From positions 1,755,001 to 1,819,000 of the forward strand of contig JAYKKM010000337.1 in NCBI GenBank assembly GCA_035772405.1: DNA of 64,000 nt, given 5' to 3'. Below the pieces are notes generated by a model. The model saw only the letters and a list, made by a program, of their open reading frames with translations. It did no database searches and was not told the origin of the DNA. The DNA is from Chrysogorgia sp. JL179-B06 (Eukaryota; Cnidaria; Anthozoa; Scleralcyonacea; Chrysogorgiidae). This document shows, piece after piece, positions 48,201 through 52,671 of this stretch. A program made the translations under genes and the position numbers. The number at the start of each line of letters is the position of its first letter. Position 1 is the stretch's first letter.

Positions 48201-51017
48201 AGTGGTTACCACACATGTCTAAGAGCTGGGAGACACAGGTTCAAATCCTGAATCGGACCTCCACTCAGGGTCTTAAAAATAATTGAGGAGAAAGTGCTGC
48301 CTTTGCAATATCACTTTCGTGTCTTCTCGGATAACGACCTTAAATCGTAGGCCCTCGGAACCCCTGGGCTTCTAGCCTGTTGGGTATTCCATTCGCCTAA
48401 GAGTGATAAATCTAAATAAGTAAACTTTATTCAAACTTATGAACATCTATACGTGGTTTTTTTTGTTTGCTATGAAAGTGGTATAGACAGTGGCATCTTT
48501 TCCTTGTCGTATTAAAATACTTAACAGTTCCATAGATGTACAGTCGTTGCAGATTTCTGATGAAGCAGACCTAATGGAAGACGATGATCCGTTTACGGAG
48601 AAACTGATGAGTTTTGAGGTGACATTGTTATTACTGGGGCTATGCTAAACCTCCTCCTTATATCATCAGAAATTTCTTCATCTTCCACACTTTTTCTTCT
48701 CTTCACTCTTATATTTCTCCTGCTCCTCTTCGTTTTCTTCCTCTCTCTCTCTTCTTTCTCATTTCCCTCTTTCTCTTTTCGTTCATCTTCTTCACAATCG
48801 TCGTTCTCTTGTTTGTACCTAGTCCCCTCATCTTCCTCATCTTCCTTATCTCCTCTTTCTCCTGATCTCCTTCCTCCTATTCTTCCTCCTGCTTCTCCTG
48901 GTTTTCTTTCTCCCTCTCTTCTTTCTCGTGTTTTTTCCCTCTTCCTTCTCCTCTTACTCATTTTTGTTTCTTCTCTTCTTTTTGTTCCTTCTCATCTTCC
49001 TCCTCTTCTTTTTGTTCTTTCTCATCTTCTTCCTGCTCCTCTTCTTCCTCCTCTTCTTTTTGTTCTTTCTCATCTTCTTCCTGCTCCTCTTCTTCCTCTT
49101 CTTTTTGTTCCTTCTCATCTTCTTCCTGCTCCTCTTCCTCATGCTCCTCTTCACCTTCCTTTTCTTCCTCGTGCTCCTCTTTGTTCCTCATTGCTCTCCT
49201 ACTCCTCTCCCACCTCCTATTTTTGTCCCTCTTCATTATCTTCTCTTTTCTCCTCCTCTTCATCCTCGTCTCTTTGTTCCTCTTCGTCTTTTTGTTTCTC
49301 CTCGTCTTTTTCGTTCATCATTCTTCTCTTCATCTTCCTTATCTCCTCTACCTCGTCTCCTTACTATTCTTCCTCCTGCTCCTCTTCCTCCTTTTTTGTT
49401 CCTTATTCTCTTCTTCTCTTTCTCCTTTTCTCCCTCCATGCCCCAACTTTATCTTCACCTTTCTGCTCATCTTCATCGTGGTTCTCATTCTTCTTCCCTC
49501 TTCTAGTCTTTTTGTTCCTTCCTCCTGCTCTTCGTTCTCCTCGTTTTGTTCATCATTCTCCTCCTCATCTTCCTTATCTCCCCTACCTCATCTCCTTCCT
49601 ATTCTTCCTCCTGCCCCTCTTCCTCCTTTTTTGTTCCTCATCCTCCTCTCTTTCTCCTTCCTTTATCTCCCTCCTCCTCTCCCTCCATACCCCAACTCCA
49701 TCTTCACCTTTATGCTCATCCTCATCCTTCCTCATTCTACCCTTTATTGCCATCCCTATACTCGTCCACATCTTCATCTCTTTCGCCCTGTACTGTGACA
49801 TTCTTTTAGCAAGGAGGAACGGAGTTCATTCCTGTCCGCGTTGGTCGTACCGTCCTTCAATCAATGAACCGCCACGAAGTATTCATCAAAACATGGCCAC
49901 CTCCGCTACAATACAACTATTACAAATCAATAATTCCCGATGTCTCCATCACTCTTTGTTCTTCCTGTAACAGGGTAAGCTCTTTAAAACTTCTAATTTC
50001 ACAGCCTACGCTACCAATTAAGCAAATAATAACCGCAATGTATTCATAACATGTATTCATATCTGATGAAAGCAATTAGTGAAAAGGTTCAAAACAATAT
50101 GTGTAAAGGTTCTTAAAGGACATTGGCAACAAAAATTAAGTTTGTCTAATATGAAAGAACTCGTAAAATGATAGAGTAACAACACCTTTTACAACTTTTC
50201 CGTATTTTACTTCGTTTTTGAAATATTTCAGTTTGTTTGATATGTAAATGAGATGGTCTCTGACGTCAGGTGCAGTATAGAGAATTTTCACACATTAAAA
50301 TATTAGTTACATCTTTAAGTTTGTTCCACAAATTTACTTGAAAATGTGCGTATAATAACTCCTCGTGATAATGAACGTTGTAAACTTAGCAATCACTGAG
50401 ATATAAGACATTTTTTAATCAGTGAAAATTCTCTACCCTGCATCTGACGTCAGAGACCATCTCATTTACATATCAAACAAACTGAAATATTTCAAAAACG
50501 AAGTAAAATACGGAAAAGTTGTAAAAGGTGTTGTTACTCTATCATTTTACGAGTTCTTTCATATTAGACAAACTTAATTGTTGTTGTCCTTTAATGTATA
50601 GTAAATAAGTTAAATAGGCTCATTAAAAAAAGAAAAACTGCCCAAAGCGTGCCAAGCCATATAATAAATCAATTGGCTCGTGAGCCGTCATTCGTCCGCG
50701 TTCCGATTGTCAGCGGTTTTCCTTATCCCATTACCCTCTACCGCATTCCGCATGGGAAGCCAACAAAAGCCAAACAAATGAAAAGTTCTAAAAAATTGCG
50801 AAATAATTGAGGAAATGTGAGGCATTTAAATGAGCCATATATTAACCTTGTTTACCCAAACCGACTCCACCCGCTCGGTCAATAAGTGTTTAGTTTTGTT
50901 CAGCACAAGTCTCATCAACTTATTTTTATTCAGGTGTTTCATTCTGAAGATTATGACCTTATGGTCCTCCAAAAAGGACATTGTCCGTTTTGTCGAAGAC
51001 CAGCTGGTAACCCTTAG
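11998..51017 (+). CDS. IFT122: Intraflagellar transport protein 122 (IFT-A core), 47 exons
   Basis: Exons: 11998-12056, 12145-12211, 12301-12385, 13527-13605, 14391-14467, 15119-15185, 15661-15727, 16025-16098, 16260-16335, 16607-16699, 17284-17382, 17508-17584, 17762-17823, 18703-18761, 18874-18948, 20039-20107, 21048-21091, 35184-35277, 35921-36006, 36702-36780, 38174-38215, 38345-38422, 38801-38878, 39531-39644, 39880-39906, 40636-40689, 40762-40824, 41234-41287, 41443-41487, 41579-41673, 42042-42113, 42210-42294, 42446-42532, 42605-42640, 42719-42785, 43387-43465, 43556-43623, 43990-44084, 44425-44525, 45220-45301, 45398-45481, 46048-46159, 47365-47407, 48045-48133, 48536-48618, 49810-49974, 50934-51017. 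They sum to 3570 nt (1189 aa) with no frame break, close to vertebrate IFT122. The start [16 protein letters not shown] matches the family N-terminus. The N-terminal half is WD-repeat propellers ([20 protein letters not shown]); the middle is a TPR-like solenoid ([16 protein letters not shown] region). The C-terminus has four CxxC pairs (CYRC, CINC, CSSC, CPFC), likely zinc binding. IFT122 is part of the IFT-A complex driving retrograde transport in cilia. Exons 39/40 and 44/45 rest on splice choices made to keep phase. Confidence 0.96.
12716..12947. repeat. Second member of a dispersed repeat pair
   Basis: Matches 9849-10134 in the same orientation over most of its length, in IFT122 intron 3. 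It carries AGCTCATTGTGAGCTCC, a small palindrome. Confidence 0.7.
13298..13376 (-). mobile_element. tRNA-derived SINE head in IFT122 intron 3
   Basis: Reverse complement shows GTCTCAGTAGCTCAATGGTTAGAGCATCTC, a shortened middle, then GGTTCGATTCCTGTCC. Flanks (TACAATGATGTACTGGTTG) match those at 11098-11118. Confidence 0.7.
13705..14017. mobile_element. Palindromic MITE in IFT122 intron 4
   Basis: Left arm AAAGTGACTATGTCACATTTGG..TTCTTCCTGAGCAAAATC pairs with right arm GATTTTGCTCAGGAAGACCC..CCAAATGTGAGATAGTCACT. The left edge has TTAA directly before AGTGACTA, as in other TTAA-type MITEs in this window. A rearranged relative lies at 24772-25475. Confidence 0.8.
14599..15084. mobile_element. 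TTAA-flanked palindromic MITE, well preserved
   Basis: Flanked by TTAA at 14599-14602 and 15081-15084. Terminal inverted repeats start AGTGCCCCTAACCTCAATA and the arms run for about 190 bp each. TTAA target duplication is typical of piggyBac-type transposition, so this is probably a non-autonomous piggyBac-like element. Both arms contain ATGCAAAT or its complement. It lies in IFT122 intron 5 with no effect on splice sites. Confidence 0.8.
15290..15610. mobile_element. Head-to-head pair of tRNA-derived SINEs
   Basis: A minus-strand copy (B box and A box at about 15350-15410) is followed by a plus-strand copy (A box about 15491, B box about 15537). Both share the tail CTCAGAAA..TGTTT..GAGTTTG..TTAAAGCTTGAGAA on the outside, making a 320-bp imperfect palindrome in IFT122 intron 6. 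Confidence 0.8.
15771..15958. repeat. (GACA)n, (CTGA)n and (CATGA)n microsatellites
   Basis: Three consecutive simple repeats in IFT122 intron 7: GACA/GACT blocks, then a run of the pentamer ACATG. The cysteine/serine- or MSCHV-type translations on the minus strand are artefacts. Confidence 0.95.
17940..18368. repeat. 20-bp minisatellite, about 19 copies, IFT122 intron 13
   Basis: The unit AACTTAGCGCAATGTCTCCA repeats nearly perfectly from about 17985, most regular from 18100 to 18363. The left flank (CAGCACAAATGAATTTGTACC) is shared with 6575-6600. There are no spacers, so it is not CRISPR-like. Confidence 0.92.
18949..19398. mobile_element. Diverged palindromic element
   Basis: ATCCGCCATCTTG near 19000 and CAAGATGGCGGAT-like sequence near 19250 form the arms, with TGACGT motifs on each side (GCTTGTGACGTAGCAGG and CTGCTTGTGACGTCAC). 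It abuts the TTAA-type MITE that follows and shares its inner arm sequence. Confidence 0.55.
19399..19935. mobile_element. TTAA-flanked palindromic MITE, IFT122 intron 15
   Basis: TTAA at 19399-19402 and 19932-19935. Terminal repeats are AGGGAAATAGCAATAA versus TTATTGCCATTTCCCT (inverted). Inner arms contain ATCCGCCATCTTG and CAAGATGGCGGA. Confidence 0.8.
20235..21000. mobile_element. Nested inverted-repeat element around a MITE
   Basis: An outer inverted pair (GTTGATCGTCCAGGTTGTTG at about 20248 and its complement ending about 20990, with GTCTTGAGAAAGACT and GACTGACGTTTCGAC) encloses a palindromic MITE. The MITE ends are ACACTCCGGCCCAAATAC (about 20312) and GGGCCGGAGTGT (about 20780). The right outer arm carries CTGAAGA..GTCGAAACGTC (20904-20938), a hammerhead-like core pattern. 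Confidence 0.7.
21165..21290. mobile_element. Small palindromic element with telomere-like centre
   Basis: GGGCGCTTTCTCGATATATGA and its inverted copy TCATATATCGAGAAAGGGCCC flank a centre containing CCTAACCCTAA. It is in IFT122 intron 17. Confidence 0.7.
21380..21640 (-). mobile_element. LINE-like 3' end relic
   Basis: Begins with AGTAAGTAAGTAAAGTCTTTATTAGGGTA, followed by GTGGCCCTC. A homologous segment is at 60183-60290 (TTTATTTACTGAGGGTAAC..GTGGCCCTCG). The orientation suggests the 3' end of an element transcribed from the minus strand. No reverse transcriptase frame remains. Confidence 0.5.
22056..22565 (+). mobile_element. Second tRNA-derived SINE family, interrupted copy
   Basis: Head CAGCTGTTGTGGTCTGGTGG..GAGACACAGGTTCAAATCCTGGG (A and B boxes) at 22056-22135. 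The body CAGGGTCTTAAAATAATTGAGGGGAAAGTGCTGCC resumes at about 22400. About 260 bp of unrelated AT-rich DNA separates head from body. Other copies are at 29812-30030, 39284-39480 and 48185-48415. Confidence 0.8.
22566..23279. other. Part of IFT122 intron 17, nothing recognised
   Basis: No exon or clear repeat structure is seen. A stretch near 23150-23225 has several CTAACCCT-like words. TTGGTGTACTGCCGAAATA near 22950 is the complement of the dispersed repeat noted at 1275 and 58730. Confidence 0.4.
23280..23365. repeat. Short hairpin
   Basis: ATTATCTGATTTGAAAACACC and its inverted near-copy GGTGTTTTCCAATCAGATAATAAA enclose about 40 bp. It resembles the hairpin heads at 27739, 38916, 45568 and 60807. 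Confidence 0.6.
23597..24164. mobile_element. TTAA-flanked palindromic MITE in IFT122 intron 17
   Basis: Left end TTTAAGTGGCACTACGATG and right end ATCGTAGTGGCACTTTAA are inverted copies next to TTAA. The interior is AT-rich, with matching inner arms around TGACGTCA-type sequence (23815 and 23980). Confidence 0.7.
24415..24670 (-). mobile_element. Two tandem tRNA-derived SINE heads
   Basis: Two minus-strand copies, about 24420-24495 and 24598-24663, each with GAATCGAACCTGTAACCTT (B-box side) and CTCTAACCATTGAGCTACC (A-box side). They lie upstream of the first receptor gene. Confidence 0.75.
24705..25475. mobile_element. Composite of two MITE families
   Basis: Blocks from the 8715-9243 element (GGTCCCTTAGTAATGGCGGACTTCC at 24718; its other half, inverted, at 25050-25430) alternate with blocks from the 13705-14017 element (AAAATCATAATATAT..TTCATCTTCATGGACT at 24772-24955; ACCCAAATACTACGAATATG at about 25433). 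A short GTACTGATATATG repeat lies at 24965-25050. This looks like nested insertion or recombination. Confidence 0.65.
25576..25616 (+). promoter_or_regulatory. Probable 3' splice site and 5' leader of receptor gene A
   Basis: A pyrimidine-rich stretch ending in TTAG/ATAG precedes a short leader (AGAGTGGAACAAGAGAACAC..AACAATG). Receptor gene B has an equivalent leader after TTTGCAG at about 31178 (GTTGAACAACGGGATAA..ACACAATG). The alignable leaders suggest both genes have an upstream non-coding first exon that I could not find. Confidence 0.4.
25617..27021 (+). pseudogene. Gustatory-receptor-like 7TM protein A, frame broken once
   Basis: One uninterrupted exon nested in IFT122 intron 17. Frame 1 (25617-26702) gives six predicted membrane segments at residues about 54-72, 81-105, 140-160, 182-212, 254-276 and 288-309, with a long cytosolic loop between TM4 and TM5. 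The frame stops at 26700-26702. The seventh segment continues in another frame up to TGA 27019-27021 ([17 protein letters not shown], then a hydrophobic helix). The order L..FL..L..RP.....GYT, TM7 matches the end of insect gustatory receptors and animal GRL proteins, where a similar motif precedes TM7. Family members are ligand-gated cation channels or of unknown function. The break lies in the variable TM6-TM7 loop (about 26610-26700). It could be a true frameshift, an assembly error or a tiny intron. About 60% identical to gene B. Confidence 0.65.
27010..27255. repeat. (GACA)n/(GGCA)n microsatellite
   Basis: ACTGACTGGATG units, then GACA, GGCA/GGCG and GGCT runs, starting at the stop codon of receptor gene A. 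Confidence 0.95.
27739..27853. repeat. Perfect hairpin adjoining a TIR element
   Basis: TTGAATGGTTTGGCATATAATACGGCCGGG and, after about 50 bp, its exact inverted copy ending CCAAACCATTCAAT. It directly precedes the TIR-bounded body at 27858-28222. Confidence 0.85.
27858..28222. mobile_element. TIR element with small acidic ORF
   Basis: Bounded by TTATTATATGAC and its inverted copy GTCATATAATAA. It contains a minus-strand frame (27900-28073). Its right part has ATACGGCCTGGTATTTGTTC, related to the neighbouring hairpin (ATACGGCCGGGTATTTTAC). Confidence 0.65.
27900..28073 (-). CDS. Small acidic ORF inside a MITE-like element
   Basis: ATG at 28073 to TAA at 27900-27902, 57 aa. It starts [13 protein letters not shown] and is rich in D/E/S/T ([18 protein letters not shown]); no membrane segment or known motif. 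A donor-like GAAAAT/GTAAGT lies inside it, so it might be the first exon of a longer gene whose rest is missing. Such acidic N-termini occur in recombinase-type proteins of transposons, but I cannot assign it. Confidence 0.35.
   Translation of the reverse strand: MADANCLFNFENVSTDMNDALLFSLNSDDFDDEYLKAMDSLTETTSDNVSQTNEEMK
28483..29305. repeat. Tandem duplication of a ~370-bp unit
   Basis: Unit 1 starts near 28483 and unit 2 near 28852. Both contain ATGCATTATTGAAACGTT, CTTTATTTTGTGGTTGTCCC, GAATGCGACCGTGACATATAC and AGTTTATTAGCTTT. In unit 2 the word AGAGTCTCTTGCTTCTGCAAA is locally amplified and partly inverted (29005-29085). Confidence 0.85.
29812..30030 (+). mobile_element. Second-family tRNA-derived SINE
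   Basis: CAGCTGTTGTGGTCTAGTGG head, B box GGTTCAAATCCTGGG, then CTTAAAAATAATTGAGGAGAAAGTGCTGCC repeated three times in tandem, so the body segment is locally triplicated. Confidence 0.8.
30485..31115 (+). mobile_element. LINE (CR1/L2-like) 3' fragment
   Basis: Frames around 30500-30970 encode [20 protein letters not shown], then [17 protein letters not shown] and [18 protein letters not shown]. These are the conserved tail of CR1/L2-type reverse transcriptase proteins. The 3' end (CTCGCATGGGACTTTTAGTCCCGTTCGCGCTTTTCC) is shared with 47030-47075. It is 5'-truncated and frame-broken, and lies between the two receptor genes. Confidence 0.8.
31214..32567 (+). pseudogene. Gustatory-receptor-like 7TM protein B, frame broken once
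   Basis: Tandem paralogue of gene A. The first frame (31214-32044) covers TM1-TM4 and the start of TM5. The rest reads in another frame from about 32010 to TGA 32565-32567 ([19 protein letters not shown]6, acidic loop, then [20 protein letters not shown] and TM7). Aligned to gene A ([16 protein letters not shown]), the break is a net one-base gain near GCATGCTATACC at 32010-32018. Other features: basic N-terminus, [20 protein letters not shown] after TM2 (nearly identical in gene A), and [13 protein letters not shown] in the loop after TM4. It has the same strand and likely the same spliced leader as gene A. Likely topology is cytosolic N-terminus, as in the Gr/GRL family. Ligand unknown. Confidence 0.65.
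32775..33258. mobile_element. TTAA-type palindromic MITE, right end damaged
   Basis: TTAA then AGTGACTATGCAATGAAACATTC at the left. The right arm ends GAATGTTTCATGGCATA without TTAA. Long arms include AAAATAACTCTTTTGTTTG and TGATCATACTTATGA. Confidence 0.75.
33272..33450. mobile_element. TIR element (TTATTATACAAT ends), short copy
   Basis: TTTATTATACAATAATAAATG..GGAGTTTAGGAAGTAAGCCA..CCTACAGACAAT..CCAATCACAATC..ATTGTGTAATAA. A close relative at 39055-39232 has the same order. This copy lacks the hairpin head. Confidence 0.75.
33560..34255 (+). mobile_element. LINE (CR1/L2-like) 3' fragment with TAAA tail
   Basis: The frame 33589-33945 begins [20 protein letters not shown] and later [17 protein letters not shown], the standard tail of CR1/L2-like reverse transcriptases. 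The 3' region ends in TGTAAATAAATAAATAAATAA. It is a 5'-truncated insertion in IFT122 intron 17. Confidence 0.85.
34500..35150 (+). mobile_element. Two tRNA-derived SINEs flanking a hairpin element
   Basis: SINE heads at 34505-34580 and 35020-35100 (TGGTAGCTCAATGGTTAGAGC; GGTTCGATTCCCGTC). Between them, AATAACCATAGTCAATCGAGATATGGTCTGGAAACTC (about 34600) and its inverted copy (about 34865) form a palindrome. The second copy keeps the SINE tail AGAAACATTTTTCTGAGTTTG. Confidence 0.75.
35485..35755. mobile_element. TIR element with GTCTTCTGGACGATC ends
   Basis: GAGTCGTCTTCTGGACGATCCTTTT and the inverted AAAAAAGATCGTCCAGAAGACGACTC bound a body with GGTTAGGGTTAGG and a G run (35590-35610). Another copy is at 59873-60105. 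It lies in IFT122 intron 18. Confidence 0.8.
36143..36565. mobile_element. Palindromic element, IFT122 intron 19
   Basis: TTAA at both edges (36143-36146 and 36562-36565). Inner arms GTGACGTCAGAGACTCAACACGTG and CACGTGTTGAGTCTTTGATGTCAC pair well, and CGCCATTGCTC pairs with GAGCAATGACGG. Confidence 0.65.
36900..38160. repeat. Hexanucleotide satellite with higher-order structure, IFT122 intron 20
   Basis: About 1.1 kb made only of the hexamers CTTAAT, CTTGAC/TTTAAT and CTTGAA/CTTATT, arranged in larger repeating blocks of roughly 70-90 bp. Because the unit is a multiple of three, two + frames stay open for over 360 codons ([12 protein letters not shown] and [12 protein letters not shown]). 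These are artefacts, with no start context or domain. Confidence 0.95.
38916..39066. repeat. Hairpin head next to a TIR element
   Basis: ACAATTATTGGATGAGGCTGAGCGTGATATCAAGAATTAT and its inverted copy ending CCAATAATTGT, with a smaller hairpin (TATCCACCTCAGCC-like) in the centre. The TIR body at 39060-39232 follows immediately. Confidence 0.85.
39055..39235. mobile_element. TIR element (TTATTATACAAT ends), copy 2
   Basis: Same order of blocks as 33272-33450, with terminal TTATTATACAAT and ATTGTATAATAA. IFT122 intron 23. Confidence 0.8.
39284..39485 (+). mobile_element. Second-family SINE, 5'-truncated head
   Basis: Starts within the head (GAGCTGGGAGACACAGGTTCAAATCCTGGG), then AATTGAGGAGAAAGTGTTGCC and TCGGATAACGACCTTAAATCG, ending TAATAAATCTGATGAACTAAA. 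Confidence 0.75.
39907..40612. repeat. (CATCATTATCAC)n microsatellite, IFT122 intron 25
   Basis: About 700 bp of CATCATAATCACCATCATTATCAC-type repeats, most regular at 40340-40605. MVIM- or DGDN-type minus-strand frames are artefacts. Confidence 0.95.
40890..41105 (-). repeat. Tandem tRNA-like units, second array
   Basis: About 2.5 copies of the ~90-bp unit seen at 1775-2485 (TGCTCTAACCATTGAGCTACATGGA, GATGATGAGTGAAGGTTACA, GTACAACCTGTAAC), all in one orientation, in IFT122 intron 27. Confidence 0.85.
41680..41985. repeat. 21-bp minisatellite, about 14 copies
   Basis: The unit TGATGTACTATTTGCGTGCTG begins just after the donor of IFT122 exon 30 and fills most of intron 30. Confidence 0.95.
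42820..43335. repeat. (GATGGTGGT)n microsatellite, IFT122 intron 35
   Basis: About 500 bp of GAT/GGT triplets with occasional GAGTGATGA. Histidine- or valine-rich frames are artefacts. Confidence 0.95.
44090..44405. repeat. Pyrimidine-rich CCCT/CATCC repeat, IFT122 intron 38
   Basis: TCCCTCC and CATCCATCC words on the + strand, imperfect. Confidence 0.9.
44935..45190. repeat. AGTCCCTAT minisatellite, IFT122 intron 39
   Basis: Alternating 10-11 bp units AGTCCCTATC and AGTCCCTAAT, about 24 copies. Confidence 0.9.
45568..45675. repeat. Hairpin head next to a TIR element
   Basis: AACAATTATTCACCGAAGGCGAGGTGAATATCGGTGAATAAAAACC and its inverted copy ending GGTGAATAATTGTT. IFT122 intron 41. Confidence 0.85.
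45673..45886. mobile_element. TIR element (TTTAGTATAAATAC ends)
   Basis: Bounded by TTTAGTATAAATAC and GTATTTATACTAAA. It contains GGCGGCCATCTTG and CGACCAATCAGCGCACGC. Same layout as 27858, 39055 and 60946. Confidence 0.75.
46735..47112 (+). mobile_element. LINE 3' end, related to 30900-31110
   Basis: Includes ATATGACTTGTACATGGTC..CTCCTGTCACTGATAG and CTCGCATGGGACCTCGAGTCCCGTTCGCGCTCTTTCC, with an AATAAAAT-like end. IFT122 intron 42. Confidence 0.65.
47495..48010 (+). mobile_element. Non-LTR retrotransposon C-terminal fragment with GATGAT tail
   Basis: The frame to 47817 reads [19 protein letters not shown], then [36 protein letters not shown] and [17 protein letters not shown]. This is the well-known C-terminal region downstream of reverse transcriptase in a family common in aquatic invertebrates. 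The 3' UTR contains AACATCAAGTTGTGCGAAG and ends in ATGATGATAATGATG repeats. Truncated, in IFT122 intron 43. Confidence 0.85.
48185..48420 (+). mobile_element. Second-family SINE, near-complete
   Basis: CAGCTGTTGTGGTCTAGTGGTTACC head, B box GGTTCAAATCCTGA, body CTTAAAAATAATTGAGGAGAAAGTGCTGCC, TCGGATAACGACCTTAAATCG, end GAGTGATAAATCTAAATAAG. IFT122 intron 44. Confidence 0.85.
48640..49797. repeat. Polypyrimidine (CTT/CCT) tract of 1.15 kb, IFT122 intron 45
   Basis: Almost pure C/T on the + strand with local periodicities such as CTTCTTCCTGCTCCTC. It produces a 442-codon open + frame rich in S, L, F and P and K/R/E-rich minus frames, none of which is a gene. IFT122 exon 46 begins right after it, at 49810, so the tract doubles as an enormous polypyrimidine stretch before the acceptor. 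Confidence 0.95.
50113..50594. mobile_element. TTAA-flanked palindromic MITE, IFT122 intron 46
   Basis: TTAA at 50113-50116 and 50591-50594. Terminal AGGACATTGGCAACAAAAATT and the inverted AATTGTTGTTGTCCT. Arms of about 170 bp carry GACGTCAG and CTGACGTC. Confidence 0.85.
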
Positions 51018-52458
51018 ATGCGAGGCTGGCGAACTGAGCGAACTTTTTGTTGGTTGTATATACATACAAACGGCTGTTGCCAGACGAAAACTGCCCAATT
51101 TAATATAATATAATTCAGTTATTTAAAGCTATTGTAAATATTTAGTTTTTTCTCTTATCGATACTTTGTATCAGTTATTTGTCAAAGAACAGAGTAAACA
51201 CAAAAACCATATCGAAGCACGATTACAAACGTAAATACGATTGGTTAAAACCGTAAATACGACATGTTATGGTATTAATGTCTCCTTAGGCTTTAATAGT
51301 TATACAGATAATGATAAGTTGTATTTCGCAGACGATATATTTTCCCATGCTTATCAGATTGTCCCAACCCTGTTTGGGTTCAACATTTGTTGTATCTTGT
51401 TCTCTGATCGTGGATAGTTCAAAGGCTTTTAATTATCCATGTTCTTAAATAGTATTCGTGTAGAAACAATTGTGAATATCAGCTGGCGCGTGCTATCTTC
51501 CTCATATCAGTAAGCCTATCGATATTTATGTATTGAAACATTCAGATTGACATTTGACAATAATCGAGCACGTAGCTTCTGATATTTTCCACAAAATCTT
51601 CTAGAACCTTGTAACCTTTTGCTTAATCAACCGGTTTTGCTCCAAAAAGATTAATCTAGTGTCTGGTTTTGTCTTACTTGCTGAAGAACGCAGCGAAGAG
51701 ACTTTAAAAATTAGACATGTCTAGGCACGTCCAGACAGCGGCAAACAATCAATTTTGACTAATTTCTGTTTTTGCCTTGCTGTGAAACTAAAAAGGTCTA
51801 ACAACTGAAGCTTTCTTTCGCTTGGTTTATCACTGCAGAGTTTTCCGTATTTCGCTTGGAACAGTTGAAAATATATGATCAAACTAAAATTTCGCAATAA
51901 TTTAATAGTCTGAGAAAGAATTGTGACGTAAGAACCGAAGGGTTGAAGGCGAAGAATTTGTATATCTTAGCTAAGCATTTCGGCGAGAACAGACAACTCA
52001 AATCGTTTAACAAATTTATTAGTTGTGGGTGTGAAAATGACACCTCGATTTCCTGATAAACTGCTATGTACAAATTTCTCAATTGCCTCTACGGCCCTCT
52101 ACAATTCCAAAATAGTATGTGTAATATTCGTGCGCTATTGCTAAATCATTAGCCTAAAAAATTCGTTATTAATACAAAGTCGATTATCTACAAATAGAAT
52201 ACAAATAATAGATTTACAGATATGAAATATTCGTTTTGGAAAACAACCAGGCTTTCTCTAGTATACAATGCGATTAATAAAACGTAAACTTATTTACAAA
52301 ATCGAGTTCAGAAATCCCCTCAATTCATGCAGTTTCCCCTGACTCTGAAACCCAACGTTTAAATTTTAATTTCTAGTGCCGTTAAAAGGAATATTCTTTT
52401 TTCTAGTTATGTGCCAAGCCATAGTTCTTTTTTACAGTTAATCGTGGTGCACTCCCCT
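51018..52458. other. Spacer between IFT122 and the BH3 frame
   Basis: AT-rich, no recognised exon. No AATAAA close after the IFT122 stop; the first AATAAA is near 52276. Confidence 0.5.
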
Positions 52459-52671
52459 TTATATAAAATTCGTCTTGTTCGTACGGCCAAGGTATGACCA
52501 CTTGCTTGTGCTTCTGATGAAAGTAGCGCTGTCAAAATTGTCCCCAATATTCGCAAGGGCCCTTCCGATGTCTTTACACAGTTGCTTTTCACCCTCAGTC
52601 AGTTTTCCGGTTGTGGAAGTATTCATTCTGGGGTTAGATGCTGTCGGTTTTGGTTGGCAATCCGAATTCAT
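52459..52671 (-). CDS. Candidate BH3-only protein (70 aa)
   Basis: ATG at 52671-52669, TAA at 52459-52461. The frame is open upstream to about 52795 without another ATG, so an upstream exon is possible. Residues 33-48 read KDIGRALANIGDNFDS. I35-x3-L39-x2-I42-G43-D44-N45-F46 is exactly the hydrophobic/GD spacing of BH3 helices in activators such as BIM (I-x3-L-x2-I-G-D-E-F). The rest is polar and short, with no BH1/BH2 and no tail anchor, as in many BH3-only proteins. These bind the groove of BCL-2-like proteins to trigger apoptosis. It is divergent from the BCL-2-like gene 2 kb away. Main doubt: short single frame, no transcript evidence, no clear poly(A) signal. Confidence 0.5.
   Translation of the reverse strand: MNSDCQPKPTASNPRMNTSTTGKLTEGEKQLCKDIGRALANIGDNFDSATFIRSTSKWSYLGRTNKTNFI

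Noticed and set aside
48642..49970. 442-codon open frame rich in S, L, F, P
   Set aside because: Polypyrimidine tract read in a stop-poor direction; its end simply runs into IFT122 exon 46 in another frame.
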